Positions 1-8,072 are shown, numbered from the stretch's first letter. The stretch: 64,000 nt of DNA from Chitinibacter sp046530675 (GCF_046530675.1 NZ_CP172558.1:1860001-1924000); one strand, 5' to 3'. The notes: generated by a model not told the origin, from the sequence alone. A program made the numbers and translations.

Positions 1-1
1 G

Positions 2-475
2 CTTATTGGCGGAGCAGGGGATGACGTGCTTTATGGCGGCGACGGGGCTGATTGTTTTGTCTTTGACTGTCTGATCGGCAGCGATACTGTGATGGACTTT
101 GTGAGTGGATCGGATTTGATTGTGCTGGATAATTCTGCTCTGGGCGGAATCGGGAATGGCGATGCCGTGATTGACAACGGCTATACAATCGATTTCCCAT
201 ATACAACCGGATACAGATCGTGGGAATTGATCATTTTCTCTGATGCCATCAATGGTGACCTCACCGAGGTTTCTGCAGCTAGCAAGATTGATGTTGTTAA
301 CCCTTTTGAAACAGGAGAGGAGCGTATTTACGTCGTCAATAATGGCGTGCAATCTGCAGTCTACCTTTTCAAGGAAGCTGACGGCAATGGCCAGATAGGA
401 AGCGATGAATTGCATTTGCTGGGAACGCTCAATACCGCGACGACTCAGATCAGTGATTTCGCTTTTCAGGTGTGA
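2..475 (+). CDS. C-terminal end of an RTX-type (calcium-binding repeat) secreted protein, partial
   Basis: The reading frame is open from the window edge, so the 5' part is missing. The first visible residues carry glycine/aspartate-rich nonapeptide repeats (GGAGDDVLYGGDGAD), the Ca2+-binding beta-roll signature of RTX proteins exported by type I secretion. The repeats run into a region with DFVSGSDLIVLD, as in the C-terminal peptidase-M10/serralysin-like domain. The rest is an acidic C-terminal domain ending in DFAFQV, where type I secretion signals usually lie. The enzymatic or adhesive activity would be upstream and cannot be seen. A hairpin terminator follows 30 bp after the stop. The family assignment is secure; the function is open. 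Confidence 0.85.
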   Translation, partial: LIGGAGDDVLYGGDGADCFVFDCLIGSDTVMDFVSGSDLIVLDNSALGGIGNGDAVIDNGYTIDFPYTTGYRSWELIIFSDAINGDLTEVSAASKIDVVNPFETGEERIYVVNNGVQSAVYLFKEADGNGQIGSDELHLLGTLNTATTQISDFAFQV

Positions 476-505
476 CCAGAGTCTGCTTTGTACGCATTAA
501 TGTTC

Positions 506-537
506 AAGCCCGGCAATGCCGGGCTTGATTATTTTTT
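506..537. terminator. Rho-independent terminator, probably bidirectional
   Basis: A perfect 9-bp GC-rich stem (AAGCCCGGC, loop AAT, GCCGGGCTT) is followed by a T-rich run. It lies between the ends of the convergent RTX gene and the small membrane protein gene. Confidence 0.85.
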
Positions 538-822
538 AATCCAAAAATAGATGAAAATTATTATTGGGATACTGGATAAAATCAGGATTGCATAGCCGAT
601 GTTTACCAATGGTGCCAATGGTTTTGCTAACCCCAGCAGGAGCCAAAAGCTACAAAATGTTCCAATCACTATTTTGGACGAAGTTTTAAGTTTCCAGTGA
701 AATAGTTCTTTGCTGTTGCAAGGCCAGCGATGGTGCGATTCATGAAACTTGCATAACTTTAATAACAGAAACAAAGACAGTGCCATTGCGATGCACGTTA
801 ATAAATACATGATGGGTATCAC
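529..822 (-). CDS. Small integral membrane protein, unknown function
   Basis: 97 residues with about three hydrophobic segments (roughly 5-24, 50-68 and 72-95) and a histidine/lysine-rich loop (HESHHRW) between the first two. I do not recognise a family. The longest frame starts at a GTG only 3 bp after the stop of the upstream cupin gene, so translational coupling is likely. An ATG four codons later would serve equally well, and neither has a clear Shine-Dalgarno. It converges on the RTX gene. Confidence 0.55.
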   Translation of the reverse strand: MIPIMYLLTCIAMALSLFLLLKLCKFHESHHRWPCNSKELFHWKLKTSSKIVIGTFCSFWLLLGLAKPLAPLVNIGYAILILSSIPIIIFIYFWIKK

Positions 823-825
823 TTA

Positions 826-1101
826 TTATTTGAAACAATAGTATTTGCGTAAATTCTTCGTTACCTGCCACGTACAACTCATCCCCGCCGGAAAAGTCGC
901 CAGATCTCCCGCATGTATTGTTACCGACTCACCACCTTTGGGTGTAACAATCACTTCACCTTCAATCAGATAACAAGTCTCTAAACAGTCATAGGTCCAT
1001 GGAAAACTGGAGATGTTCTTTTCCCAGAATGGCCAATTGTGAATGCCAAGTTCAAGCTGCCTTTCGGCGCTGATGGTGCGTTCGATCTGAATGTGGAGCA
1101 T
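826..1101 (-). CDS. Single-domain cupin protein
   Basis: About 91 residues with a short beta-barrel cupin of the DUF861/EutQ-like type: a central segment ETCYLIEGEVIVTP, then GDLATFPAGMSCTW, typical of cupin motifs 1 and 2. Members of this family include ureidoglycine aminohydrolase-like proteins, but such single-domain forms mostly have no known substrate. I chose the ATG at 1101 (MLHIQIERT), which has AGGTG upstream, over the longer start at 1134, which has none. It probably forms a two-gene unit with the membrane protein that follows. Confidence 0.7.
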   Translation of the reverse strand: MLHIQIERTISAERQLELGIHNWPFWEKNISSFPWTYDCLETCYLIEGEVIVTPKGGESVTIHAGDLATFPAGMSCTWQVTKNLRKYYCFK

Positions 1102-1196
1102 GGTGCACCTATTGTTTTTGCAAATGATGCCCATAGTTTACTCGACCGCTTATCGCTGATGCGCAATTTGGACTTGTCATCACAGAATGTTTTGAA

Positions 1197-1215
1197 GATA
1201 ATGAGAATAGTTATT
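1197..1215 (+). promoter_or_regulatory. Fur-box-like operator upstream of bfd
   Basis: GATAATGAGAATAGTTATT agrees with the 19-bp Fur consensus GATAATGATAATCATTATC at about 15 positions (counted by eye). It sits 16 bp before the bfd start, where Fur-Fe2+ would block transcription. Bfd is induced by iron starvation in studied bacteria, so the site fits the gene. Confidence 0.75.
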
Positions 1216-1231
1216 AACAAGGTTCTCAATC

Positions 1232-1447
1232 ATGATTGTCTGCGTTTGCAACAATGTCAGCGATAAAGCGATCCGCAAAGCCGTCGAGCAAGGTGGGGTG
1301 CGTACATACATCCAGCTGCAGCGCACGACGCAAACGGGGACTTGCTGCGGCAAATGTACAAGTTGTGCCAAACAGGTTTTGCACGAAGCCGTTGAGACCT
1401 ATGAAGAAAAAATGCTGGCCGATTTGCAGGACTTGGCTTTTGCCTGA
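1232..1447 (+). CDS. bfd: Bacterioferritin-associated ferredoxin Bfd
   Basis: 71-residue [2Fe-2S] protein that docks on bacterioferritin and passes electrons to its haem, reducing stored Fe3+ so that iron can be released. The N-terminus MIVCVCNNVSDKAIRKAV matches known Bfd. The cluster ligands are Cys4 and Cys6, followed by CCGKC, with Cys39 and Cys42 in the usual spacing. Extra cysteines at 38 and 45 are seen in some homologues. It is transcribed away from the two bfr genes that lie just downstream on the other strand, and has a Fur-box-like site directly upstream. The gene is small but the match is unambiguous. Confidence 0.93.
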   Translation: MIVCVCNNVSDKAIRKAVEQGGVRTYIQLQRTTQTGTCCGKCTSCAKQVLHEAVETYEEKMLADLQDLAFA

Positions 1448-1456
1448 TACTTGATT

Positions 1457-1505
1457 GGGTATGTTAACCCGGCCTTTATATAGTAAGCCTTACGGCGATA
1501 TACCT
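1457..1505. repeat. 49-bp GGGTAT...ATACCY palindrome, intergenic copy
   Basis: Begins GGGTAT and ends ATACCT exactly 49 bp apart, with inner GGCC...AAGCC elements. It lies 9 bp after the bfd stop and before the terminator. Member of the dispersed family described under findings. Confidence 0.75.
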
Positions 1506-1515
1506 ATTGAATATG

Positions 1516-1547
1516 CAAAAAGCCCGGATATTGAGTCCGAGCTTTTT
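1516..1547 (+). terminator. Terminator after bfd
   Basis: Imperfect stem AAAAAGCCCGGA / TCCGAGCTTTTT around a short loop, ending in a T run. Its A/T arms would also let it work for transcripts arriving from the opposite side. Confidence 0.7.
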
Positions 1548-1622
1548 GTTTGGACAACGATCGGCTGAGTATAGACTTGCATCAGCTCAGCAGGTCGTGC
1601 CTACCTCGTTGCGGGTGCCGGT

Positions 1623-2093
1623 TTACGACGCCTGCGATTGCAGATAATTTTGAATGCCAACGGCCTTGATCAGACCGAGTTGCTGTTCCAGCCAGTGCGC
1701 ATGATCGACTTCGGTGTCGTCGAGTAGCTGAACCAGCATTTCGCGCGTCACATAATCATGCTCTTTCTCGCACACTGCGATGACTTTTTTCAGCGCAGCA
1801 GCGACTTCGTATTCGGTTTGCAAATCAAATTGCAGCATTTGCGGAATATCTTTGCCGACGCGCAGTGCGGTGCGCGCGGCGACGTCGGGCGTACCCTCCA
1901 GAAACAGAATCCGCGCGATCAGCTGGGTCGCATGGCCGATTTCGTCTTGACGTTCATGGTCGATGCGCTCGAACAGTTTGCCATAGCCCCAGTTGTGGTA
2001 CATCTGGCTATGGATAAAATACTGATCAACCGAGGTCAGCTCGGCGGCGAGCAGCTCGGACAATCCGGCGAGTACTTTGGCGCTTCCTTGCAT
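1623..2093 (-). CDS. bfrA: Bacterioferritin subunit with intact ferroxidase centre and no haem ligand
   Basis: 156 residues, the normal length for Bfr, a four-helix subunit of the 24-mer iron store. All ferroxidase ligands are present: Glu18, Glu51, His54, Glu94, and a Glu128/His131 pair shifted by one residue through a single-residue insertion. Position 52, the axial Met of the haem at subunit interfaces, is Ile. The subunit should therefore oxidise iron but not bind haem by itself. I chose the ATG at 2093, which has AGGAG seven bases upstream; the longer frame adds 12 residues not found in the family. The second bfr gene precedes it in the same direction. Symbol follows the Neisseria/Pseudomonas two-subunit convention. 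Confidence 0.9.
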   Translation of the reverse strand: MQGSAKVLAGLSELLAAELTSVDQYFIHSQMYHNWGYGKLFERIDHERQDEIGHATQLIARILFLEGTPDVAARTALRVGKDIPQMLQFDLQTEYEVAAALKKVIAVCEKEHDYVTREMLVQLLDDTEVDHAHWLEQQLGLIKAVGIQNYLQSQAS

Positions 2094-2216
2094 GGTGTTC
2101 TCCTTAAGTGCTAAACCAAAAATTCCCACGCTTCGTTGCTTCGCCTCGCCGTAGCACTTGTACTGTCTTCGGCACAGCGCCTTGCGTGAAAATTTCTGTC
2201 CTATTGCTTGTTTCGG

Positions 2217-2690
2217 CTAGTCGTTAAAGGCCTGTGATTGCAGATAGTTGGCCAGACTCATTTCCTTGATCAGCGTTTGCTGCGTTTCGAGCCAGTCGAC
2301 GTATTCTTCTTCCTCTTCCAGAATTTCGGTTAAGAGGTCGCGGCTGACATAATCTTGCGCGTCTTCGCTGGTTTTGACTGCATCGCGTAGGCTGGCGAGA
2401 AAACCGCTATAGAGTTTCAGATCGCAAGCGAGCATTTCTGCGACGTCTTCACCGATCAGCAATTTGCCCAGATCCTGCAAATTGGGCAGCCCTTCGAGAA
2501 ATAAAATCCGCTCTATTAACTCGTCGGCACGCTTCATCGCATGAATCGACTCGTGGTAGGCCGCATCGTTGAGTTTTTTGAAACCCCAGTTCTTGTAAAT
2601 CCGGGCGTGCAGAAAGGTCTGGTTAATCGCAATCAGCTCGTTGCCCAGAATGCTGTTCAGTGCCTTGATGACTTTTTTATCGCCTTGCAT
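2217..2690 (-). CDS. bfrB: Bacterioferritin subunit with haem ligand and degenerate ferroxidase centre
   Basis: 157 residues, clearly Bfr (starts MQGDKKVIKALNSILGNEL, helices aligned with E. coli Bfr). Met52, the haem ligand, is present. The ferroxidase centre is broken: position 51 is Ala, 54 is Arg, 94 is Tyr and 130 is Tyr, leaving only Glu18 and Glu127. The subunit should bind haem, and so serve Bfd-mediated release, while being unable to oxidise iron in its own centre. It lies 123 bp upstream of the catalytic subunit gene on the same strand, consistent with co-expression into a mixed 24-mer. GGAG stands nine bases before the ATG. Confidence 0.9.
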   Translation of the reverse strand: MQGDKKVIKALNSILGNELIAINQTFLHARIYKNWGFKKLNDAAYHESIHAMKRADELIERILFLEGLPNLQDLGKLLIGEDVAEMLACDLKLYSGFLASLRDAVKTSEDAQDYVSRDLLTEILEEEEEYVDWLETQQTLIKEMSLANYLQSQAFND

Positions 2691-2883
2691 TGTGAAAGCT
2701 CCATGCGGGTCAATTGTTATTCGAAAGTGTACGCCTTAACGCGGATAATTCAACGCAAAAACCGGATCAACGTCGATATCAGGTCGCTAAAACAGGCGAA
2801 AATGGATTTCATCTTGAGCTTGAGTGTGTAAGCTGCAGCAAAAGATCGTAAAATCCCTGCAATCTAAATCGATGGAGCGTGCC

Positions 2884-3660
2884 GTGATCCCCAGTCCAGA
2901 ACAGATTGCTTTTGCCAATCAGCTTGCCGAGGCCAGCGCTGCGGTGATTCGTCCTTATTATCGCAGCGGTCTGGCGATTGACGATAAATCAGATTCTAGC
3001 CCGGTCACGCAGGCCGACCGCGAGGCTGAGCTGGCGATGCGTACGCTGATTAACGCGCATCGCCCGCAAGACGGCATTATCGGCGAGGAGTTCGGCGCCG
3101 AGCGCGACGATGCCGATTGGGTCTGGGTGCTCGATCCGGTCGATGGCACCAAAGCGTTTATCACTGGCCGCCCGCTGTTTGTGACGCTGATCGGTTTGCT
3201 GTACAAGGGCACCCCGGTGCTGGGCGTGATCAATCAGCCGATTGCGAACGAGCGCTGGGTCGGCGTGGTCGGGCAGGGCTGTACGCTGAACGATCAGCCG
3301 GTTCATGTCAGCGACATTGGCGATCTGAGCCGTGCCCGCATCGGCACGACCGGCCCGCAGTATTTCAGCGACGCCGGGCGCGATGCATTCATGAATTTGC
3401 AAACAAATGGCCGTTTTACCGTTTACGGCGGCGACGGCTATCAATATGCGCTGGTGGCGACCGGCGGGCTTGATCTGGTGATCGAAGAAGGGTTGAAGCT
3501 GCACGACTTTGCTGCCGTTGCGCCAGTGGTGATTGCTGCGGGCGGTGTGATGACCGACTGGCAGGGCAAAGCCTTGACTCGCGAGAGCTGCGGCCGGGTC
3601 ATTGCTGCAGCTACCCCCACCCTGTATCAGGCTGCATATCAAGCATTACATAATCTCTGA
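2884..3660 (+). CDS. hisN: Inositol-monophosphatase family phosphatase, likely histidinol-phosphatase HisN
   Basis: About 258 residues with the metal-binding signatures of the IMPase superfamily: GEEFG near residue 68, DPVDGTKAF at 84-92 and LHDFAAVAPV near the end. The sequence beginning PEQIAFANQLAEASAAVIRPYYR resembles HisN-type histidinol-phosphatases, which remove phosphate from L-histidinol phosphate in histidine synthesis. CysQ or inositol phosphatase activity cannot be excluded from sequence alone. I prefer the GTG at 2884, preceded by GGAG with a 6-base spacer; an in-frame ATG at 2872 has no ribosome site. The last 13 codons lie inside a 49-bp palindrome, so the C-terminus may be repeat-derived. 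Confidence 0.8.
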   Translation: MIPSPEQIAFANQLAEASAAVIRPYYRSGLAIDDKSDSSPVTQADREAELAMRTLINAHRPQDGIIGEEFGAERDDADWVWVLDPVDGTKAFITGRPLFVTLIGLLYKGTPVLGVINQPIANERWVGVVGQGCTLNDQPVHVSDIGDLSRARIGTTGPQYFSDAGRDAFMNLQTNGRFTVYGGDGYQYALVATGGLDLVIEEGLKLHDFAAVAPVVIAAGGVMTDWQGKALTRESCGRVIAAATPTLYQAAYQALHNL

Positions 3661-3670
3661 GAGTATACCC
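3622..3670. repeat. 49-bp palindrome copy overlapping the 3' end of hisN
   Basis: Right end GTATACCC is intact; the left end is degraded to CTGTAT at exactly the family distance of 49 bp. It supplies the last codons and stop of hisN and ends at the base before the ATG of the sulfurtransferase gene. Confidence 0.55.
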
Positions 3671-4504
3671 ATGAAGCCATTGATTACGGTTGCCGAGCTG
3701 AAAAGCCTTTTGCATACACCCGAGCTGTTGTTGGTCGATTGCCGCCATGATCTGACCGATGTCGATGCAGGTCGTGCGGCTTATCTGCAAAGCCATTTGC
3801 CTGGTGCCCGTTTTATGCATCTGGACGAAGATTTGTCGGCACCCAAAAATGGCCGTAATGGGCGTCATCCCTTACCCAATGCCGCAACTTTGGCGCTCAA
3901 GCTGGGCGCACTGGGAATCAGCAAAAACAGCCATGTGGTCGCTTATGATGCCAGCGGCGGCGCTTTTGCTGCCCGGCTGTGGTGGCTGCTGCGCTGGCTG
4001 GGCGCCGATCAGGTTCAGGTGCTTGATGGCGGCTGGCAGGCCTGGCTGGCGAGTGAGGGCGAGCTGGTCAATGGCATACCGGCGATTACGCCGGTGATTT
4101 TCGATGCCACGCCGGACGATGCCCGCCATGTGAGCGTGGACGATGTGCTCGCCAATCTGACGACGCCGCAATTTCAGCTGGTCGATGCGCGTTCGCCCGA
4201 GCGTTTTGTTGGCATTGGCGAGACGCTTGATCCGGTCGGCGGCCATATTCCCGACGCCGCCAACCGTTTTTTCATGCACAACCTGCAAGATGGTCACTTC
4301 AAACCGGCTGAAGTATTACGCGAAGAATGGCAGGTCTTGCTTGGGGATATGGTGCCAAATGATGTCGTGCATCAATGCGGCAGCGGTGTGACGGCCTGCC
4401 ATAATCTGCTCGCACTTGAAGTCGCCGGACTGAGTGGCGGGCGTTTGTATCCCGGCTCATGGAGCGAGTGGTGCAGCGATCCGGGTCGGCCAGTGGCCGT
4501 GTAA
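3671..4504 (+). CDS. Thiosulfate / 3-mercaptopyruvate sulfurtransferase (two rhodanese domains)
   Basis: 277 residues in two rhodanese domains. The N-terminal one is inactive, with an aspartate (YDASGG) where the active loop would carry cysteine. The C-terminal one carries the catalytic Cys236 in CGSGVTAC. That loop sequence is the one seen in 3-mercaptopyruvate sulfurtransferases such as SseA, while thiosulfate sulfurtransferases usually have CRKGVTA. The enzyme moves sulfane sulfur to cyanide or thiols in the cytoplasm. The ATG at 3671 begins right after the palindrome. The following gene has its own ribosome site. Confidence 0.88.
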   Translation: MKPLITVAELKSLLHTPELLLVDCRHDLTDVDAGRAAYLQSHLPGARFMHLDEDLSAPKNGRNGRHPLPNAATLALKLGALGISKNSHVVAYDASGGAFAARLWWLLRWLGADQVQVLDGGWQAWLASEGELVNGIPAITPVIFDATPDDARHVSVDDVLANLTTPQFQLVDARSPERFVGIGETLDPVGGHIPDAANRFFMHNLQDGHFKPAEVLREEWQVLLGDMVPNDVVHQCGSGVTACHNLLALEVAGLSGGRLYPGSWSEWCSDPGRPVAV

Positions 4505-4631
4505 ACATCGATGCAAACGGAATGTCGCGATGGTTTAGATCATGGCTTGCAGCTGGCCTCTGGTCTTGCAAAGGCACTCCGCCTATAACTCAACAGAGCG
4601 GGCGAGAATGAATGCAAATCTGGAGGTGTTT

Positions 4632-5360
4632 ATGCTGCGTATCTGTGGATGGATAGGCGCGCTATTATTATCCACGGCTGCTTTCGCCGAGGAAACGCTA
4701 AGGGTTGGTTATTTTGATTTGCCGCCGCATGCCCAATTCGTACAAGGCCAGCATAGCGGTGCGGCACTGGCGTATTTTGATTTGATCGCCAAGCAGATGG
4801 GCGTCAATAAAGTGATTTATACCCAGTTACCTTTGTCGCGCTTATTGAAAGATCAAAAAATCGACCTCATTCTTTATCTGGGTAAAACGCCGGAGCGGGA
4901 AAAACAACTGCGCTTTAGTCGTCAGGCTTGGCTCAAGATGCAGGGAACGCTCACGGTGAAGTCGGCTGGTGCCATCCAGCGCATTCAATCCAAAGACGAT
5001 CTGGCCGGATTGAGCATTGGCGTCTGGCAAGATGGCTATCGCTCGCCATTGATCATGCAATCGCAAGCGCATCTTGATCTGATGGCTGGTGATGAGGTGG
5101 TTCGGCGCAGCTTGCAAAAAGTGGTACTGGGTCGAATGGACGGTTTTTACAGCCCAGAGGCGAGCTCGGTGCAGCAGGAAATGCGGCGTCTGGGGCTGAA
5201 CGAGCAATTGCGCGTCCTTAATTTGCCCGAACCGGCTGTGGCGCTTTGTGCGGCATTTCGTCCTGCAGCGGTACAGTATTTGCCACGGTACGAGCAGGCA
5301 TTGGAAAAACTCTCCCGGACACTGCCGTATTCCGAATTTCTCAGAACCCGGCCTCGTTGA
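4632..5360 (+). CDS. Periplasmic solute-binding protein, family 3 (amino-acid-type)
   Basis: 242 residues. The start at 4632 has GGAGG five bases upstream and opens with a signal peptide ending AAFA-EE, followed by TLRVGYFDLPPHAQF, the usual first strand of type II periplasmic binding proteins. Upstream in-frame ATGs would bury the signal peptide. No permease or ATPase gene is adjacent, so it could be an orphan receptor subunit or a stand-alone sensor; many such orphans occur in Neisseriales. Ligand unknown. Confidence 0.75.
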   Translation: MLRICGWIGALLLSTAAFAEETLRVGYFDLPPHAQFVQGQHSGAALAYFDLIAKQMGVNKVIYTQLPLSRLLKDQKIDLILYLGKTPEREKQLRFSRQAWLKMQGTLTVKSAGAIQRIQSKDDLAGLSIGVWQDGYRSPLIMQSQAHLDLMAGDEVVRRSLQKVVLGRMDGFYSPEASSVQQEMRRLGLNEQLRVLNLPEPAVALCAAFRPAAVQYLPRYEQALEKLSRTLPYSEFLRTRPR

Positions 5361-5553
5361 CTCTATTGCCTTGATTGAGCGCATTTGAGCTTTATTGACA
5401 TGCAGATTCAAGCGGCTTAGCTGAAATTTGATGTGAAGCAGACTGCGCATGTAAATATGCGGCTGCTTGGTCAATTATTGATCCGCACCAAGTTTTTTTT
5501 CGGCTGATTTAGCCTAAAATGCCGCTCCTTTTCAGTTTCATCCAGGACGCGAC

Positions 5554-6144
5554 ATGTCTGCTGCCAACACTTTCACGATCAACGACACCTCTGCTAACCC
5601 CGCGCCACTTGGCTTGATGGGCTTTGGCATGACGACCGTGCTGCTTAATTTGCACAATATCGGCCTGTTTGAACTCAACGCAATGATTCTGGCGATGGGC
5701 ATTTTTTATGGCGGGATTGCGCAAGTGATCGCTGGCGTGCTGGAGTCGAAGAAAAATAATACTTTCGGCATGACGGCATTTACTTCGTATGGGCTGTTCT
5801 GGCTGTCGCTGGCCGCTTTGATCGTGATGCCAACCATGGGTATTGCCGTGAAAGCCACAGCAGGCGCGATGTCTGCGTATTTACTGATGTGGGGTATTTT
5901 TACTGCCCTGATGTTTGTCGCTACCTTGCGAATGAATCGCGTCACGCAAATCATTTTTGGCTCGCTGACGGTGCTGTTTTTTCTGCTCGCTTACGGTGAC
6001 TACACCGAAAATCACCTAATTACCCGGATTGCTGGCTTTGAAGGTGTGGCTTGCGGTGCCGTGGCGATTTATTCGGCGATGGCGCAAGTCATCAATGAAG
6101 TGTATGGCCGTGAAGTATTGCCTATGGGAGGCTCGGCGCACTAG
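5554..6144 (+). CDS. satP: Acetate/succinate transporter SatP (GPR1/FUN34/YaaH family)
   Basis: 196 residues with six hydrophobic helices and the family signature NPAPLGLMGFGMTTVLLNLHN near residue 15, followed by AMGIFYGGIAQV; near-identical blocks occur in E. coli SatP. It is a proton-coupled acetate and succinate carrier of the inner membrane. Transcribed alone, with a TAAAAT-like -10 at 5515-5520 and AGGA before the ATG. Its stop codon overlaps the left edge of a MITE: the TAG is formed by the TA target and the first G of the element. Confidence 0.93.
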   Translation: MSAANTFTINDTSANPAPLGLMGFGMTTVLLNLHNIGLFELNAMILAMGIFYGGIAQVIAGVLESKKNNTFGMTAFTSYGLFWLSLAALIVMPTMGIAVKATAGAMSAYLLMWGIFTALMFVATLRMNRVTQIIFGSLTVLFFLLAYGDYTENHLITRIAGFEGVACGAVAIYSAMAQVINEVYGREVLPMGGSAH

Positions 6145-6409
6145 GCTCTGTTGAGGTTTGGTTTGCGAGTCGCGTTTGTGCTGGTTTTGGCCTGAAACAA
6201 GGCGCAAAGCCTGATGCATAGTCATTCTACGTGAAGGTTTTGCAACGCAGTGTCAGGCCAAAAACAGCCAAACCCTCCGGGCTGGGCGCTTTTTGTGACG
6301 ACTCTGCGTTATTGCCTGCTCACATAGAATGACTATGTATCGCAGCCAATGCCTTGATTCGCCACAAAAATCGCTCCAGCGCGACCGTAAACCAAACATC
6401 AACAGAGCC
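6144..6409. mobile_element. MITE copy 1 with GGCTCTGTTGA ends, inserted at CTAG
   Basis: 266-bp element with inverted ends GGCTCTGTTGA...TCAACAGAGCC, flanked on both sides by TA inside CTAG. Much of its interior is also self-complementary (ATAGTCATTCTA near 6220 pairs with TAGAATGACTAT near 6330), so it could fold into one long hairpin. It has no coding capacity. A second copy is at 42891. TA duplication inside CTAG is the known habit of IS630-type transposases; the mobilising enzyme is not in this window. Confidence 0.85.
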
Positions 6410-6494
6410 TAGAAATCACCAAAATAAAAAAAGCCACCCGAAGTGAACTGCCCCCCAAAAGTTGGACACCCGTCCATATTTTTGGGGTGTTTTT

Positions 6495-7025
6495 ATGTCC
6501 AAGTACACGACGCAATTCAAGCTTTCCGTGGTTCAGCAATATTTGGCAGGGCAAACAGGTCTCAAAACCATCGCCAAGCAACATGCCATTGAATCAGGCA
6601 TATTTCGTCGGTGGGTGATGGCATTTCGCCAGCATGGCGAATCAGGCTTAGCCCCCAAACGCAGTCATTACGATGCTGTATTTAAGCTCTCCGCGCTCCA
6701 GCACATGTTGGAAAATCATCTTTCCCAAGAAGAAACTGCCGCTTATTTTGATATCCGTAGCCCTGCTTGTTTAGGCCAATGGGCTGCGCAGTATCGCGCA
6801 GGCGGGATTGCTGCCCTTGAACCTGCCCCCAAAGGTCGAAAGAAATCTGCCATGCCCGTTGCTGAAAATAACACCACGCCCACTCCGATTGATGATGAAG
6901 CTCGCAGCCGTGAAGAACTCATTGCAGAAATCAAGCGACTGCGACTGGAGAATGCCTACATAAAAAAGTGCAATGCCTTAGTTCAAGCCAAAACCCAGTC
7001 GGCGCAGCAGAAAAGGCGCAAATAG
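6495..7025 (+). CDS. IS3-family OrfA (DNA-binding part of transposase)
   Basis: 176 residues with two helix-turn-helix segments (about 8-50 and 58-100) and a C-terminal leucine-rich coiled coil (EELIAEIKRLRLENAYIKK), the standard build of IS150-group OrfA. It recognises the IS ends. The ATG at 6495 follows the left inverted repeat; earlier in-frame starts would lie within the repeat. The frame runs past the slippery site and ends at 7025. Confidence 0.9.
   Translation: MSKYTTQFKLSVVQQYLAGQTGLKTIAKQHAIESGIFRRWVMAFRQHGESGLAPKRSHYDAVFKLSALQHMLENHLSQEETAAYFDIRSPACLGQWAAQYRAGGIAALEPAPKGRKKSAMPVAENNTTPTPIDDEARSREELIAEIKRLRLENAYIKKCNALVQAKTQSAQQKRRK
6962..6968 (+). promoter_or_regulatory. Programmed -1 frameshift site A_AAA_AAG
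   Basis: The heptamer A AAA AAG is in the correct phase relative to the orfA frame. A -1 slip here places ribosomes in the orfB frame, yielding the OrfAB fusion transposase as in other IS3 elements. Confidence 0.85.
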
Positions 7026-7861
7026 TGCTTGAATTAAGGTCGCAGTTTCCATTGGCTGATTTGTTGCAATACGCCGGGTTGCCGCGCAGCACCTTCTATT
7101 ACCAAAGGGAGGCACTTGCGATCAACGATCAATATCAAGCGGTAAAAACGCAGATTAAAACCCTGTTTGCTGAGCATCAAGGGCGCTATGGCTATCGGCG
7201 AATCATGCTGGCGCTGAGAAAAAAAGGTCACTGGCTGAATCACAAAACGGTACAGCGCTTAATGCAGGAGCTGGGTCTAAAGTCACTGGTACGGCCAAAG
7301 AAATACCGTTCTTACCAAGGTGAATGTGGCAAAGTCGCGCCGAATCTCTTGCAGCGACAATTTAGTGCCGAGAAACCGAATCAGAAGTGGGTGACGGACG
7401 TGACTGAATTTAATGTGCGGGGAGAAAAGCTTTATCTGTCGCCGGTACTGGATTTATACAATGGCGAAATCATCGCCTTTGAAATGGCGCGTCGCCCAGT
7501 GTTTGCGCTGGTGAGTCACATGCTCAAGCAAGCCATCGCCAAACTGGGGGCGGATGAAAAACCGCTCTTGCATTCAGATCAAGGCTGGCAATATCAAATG
7601 GCCGCGTATCGGCAGCAATTGATCGAAAAAGGGATGGTGCAAAGTATGTCGAGAAAAGGCAATTGCCACGACAATGCCACGATGGAAAGCTTCTTTGGGG
7701 CATTGAAGTCCGAGTTCTTCCATCTGAAGAAATTTGCCAGCCTTGAACAACTAGAGCAAGGTATCGTGGATTACATCCATTACTACAACCACGAGCGAAT
7801 CAAGCTGAAATTAAAAGGGCTGAGTCCTGTGCAATACAGAACTCAGCCCTTGAATGCCTAG
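6968..7861 (+). CDS. IS3-family OrfB (DDE integrase part of transposase)
   Basis: Integrase-core domain with HTH_21-like N-terminus (GRYGYRRIMLALRKKG). DDE triad: Asp in WVTDVTEF, Asp in LLHSDQGWQYQ and Glu in DNATMESFFGALK, followed by HYYNHERIKLKLKGLSP. It is normally made as the C-terminal part of OrfAB after frameshifting; the GTG at 6968 is only the nominal start of the open frame. It catalyses strand transfer of the element. Confidence 0.92.
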   Translation: MQCLSSSQNPVGAAEKAQIVLELRSQFPLADLLQYAGLPRSTFYYQREALAINDQYQAVKTQIKTLFAEHQGRYGYRRIMLALRKKGHWLNHKTVQRLMQELGLKSLVRPKKYRSYQGECGKVAPNLLQRQFSAEKPNQKWVTDVTEFNVRGEKLYLSPVLDLYNGEIIAFEMARRPVFALVSHMLKQAIAKLGADEKPLLHSDQGWQYQMAAYRQQLIEKGMVQSMSRKGNCHDNATMESFFGALKSEFFHLKKFASLEQLEQGIVDYIHYYNHERIKLKLKGLSPVQYRTQPLNA

Positions 7862-8072
7862 CTTTTAAACTGTCCAACTAATTGGGGTCAGTTCAAACTC
7901 GGTGAACTTCAAATTGATGGCAAACTCACTCGCGAAGCGAGGCGCCCCTCTAGGAGGGGGCGGGAGGGGTGGGAATAAAACATAAAGGCTGCGAATTCAA
8001 AGCTTTGTTTCCTGGGCTCGGCTTTGCCGAGACTTGAAAAATGTCGTAACCCACTTTGTCTGCAGCCTGAAG

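Larger units (their letters stand above)
6444..7895 (+). mobile_element. IS3-family (IS150-group) insertion sequence, complete
   Basis: 1452 bp bounded by 25-bp inverted repeats (TGAACTGMCCC...AGTTGGACA, 21 of 25 matching). It has two overlapping reading frames in the IS3 arrangement. No clear target duplication is visible (flanks AAG and AAC). Both frames are intact, so it may be active. It sits 34 bp from MITE copy 1, in the space between satP and a convergently oriented gene. Confidence 0.93.

Noticed and set aside
2541..2831. Plus-strand frame overlapping bfrB
   Set aside because: Shadow of a certain minus-strand gene.
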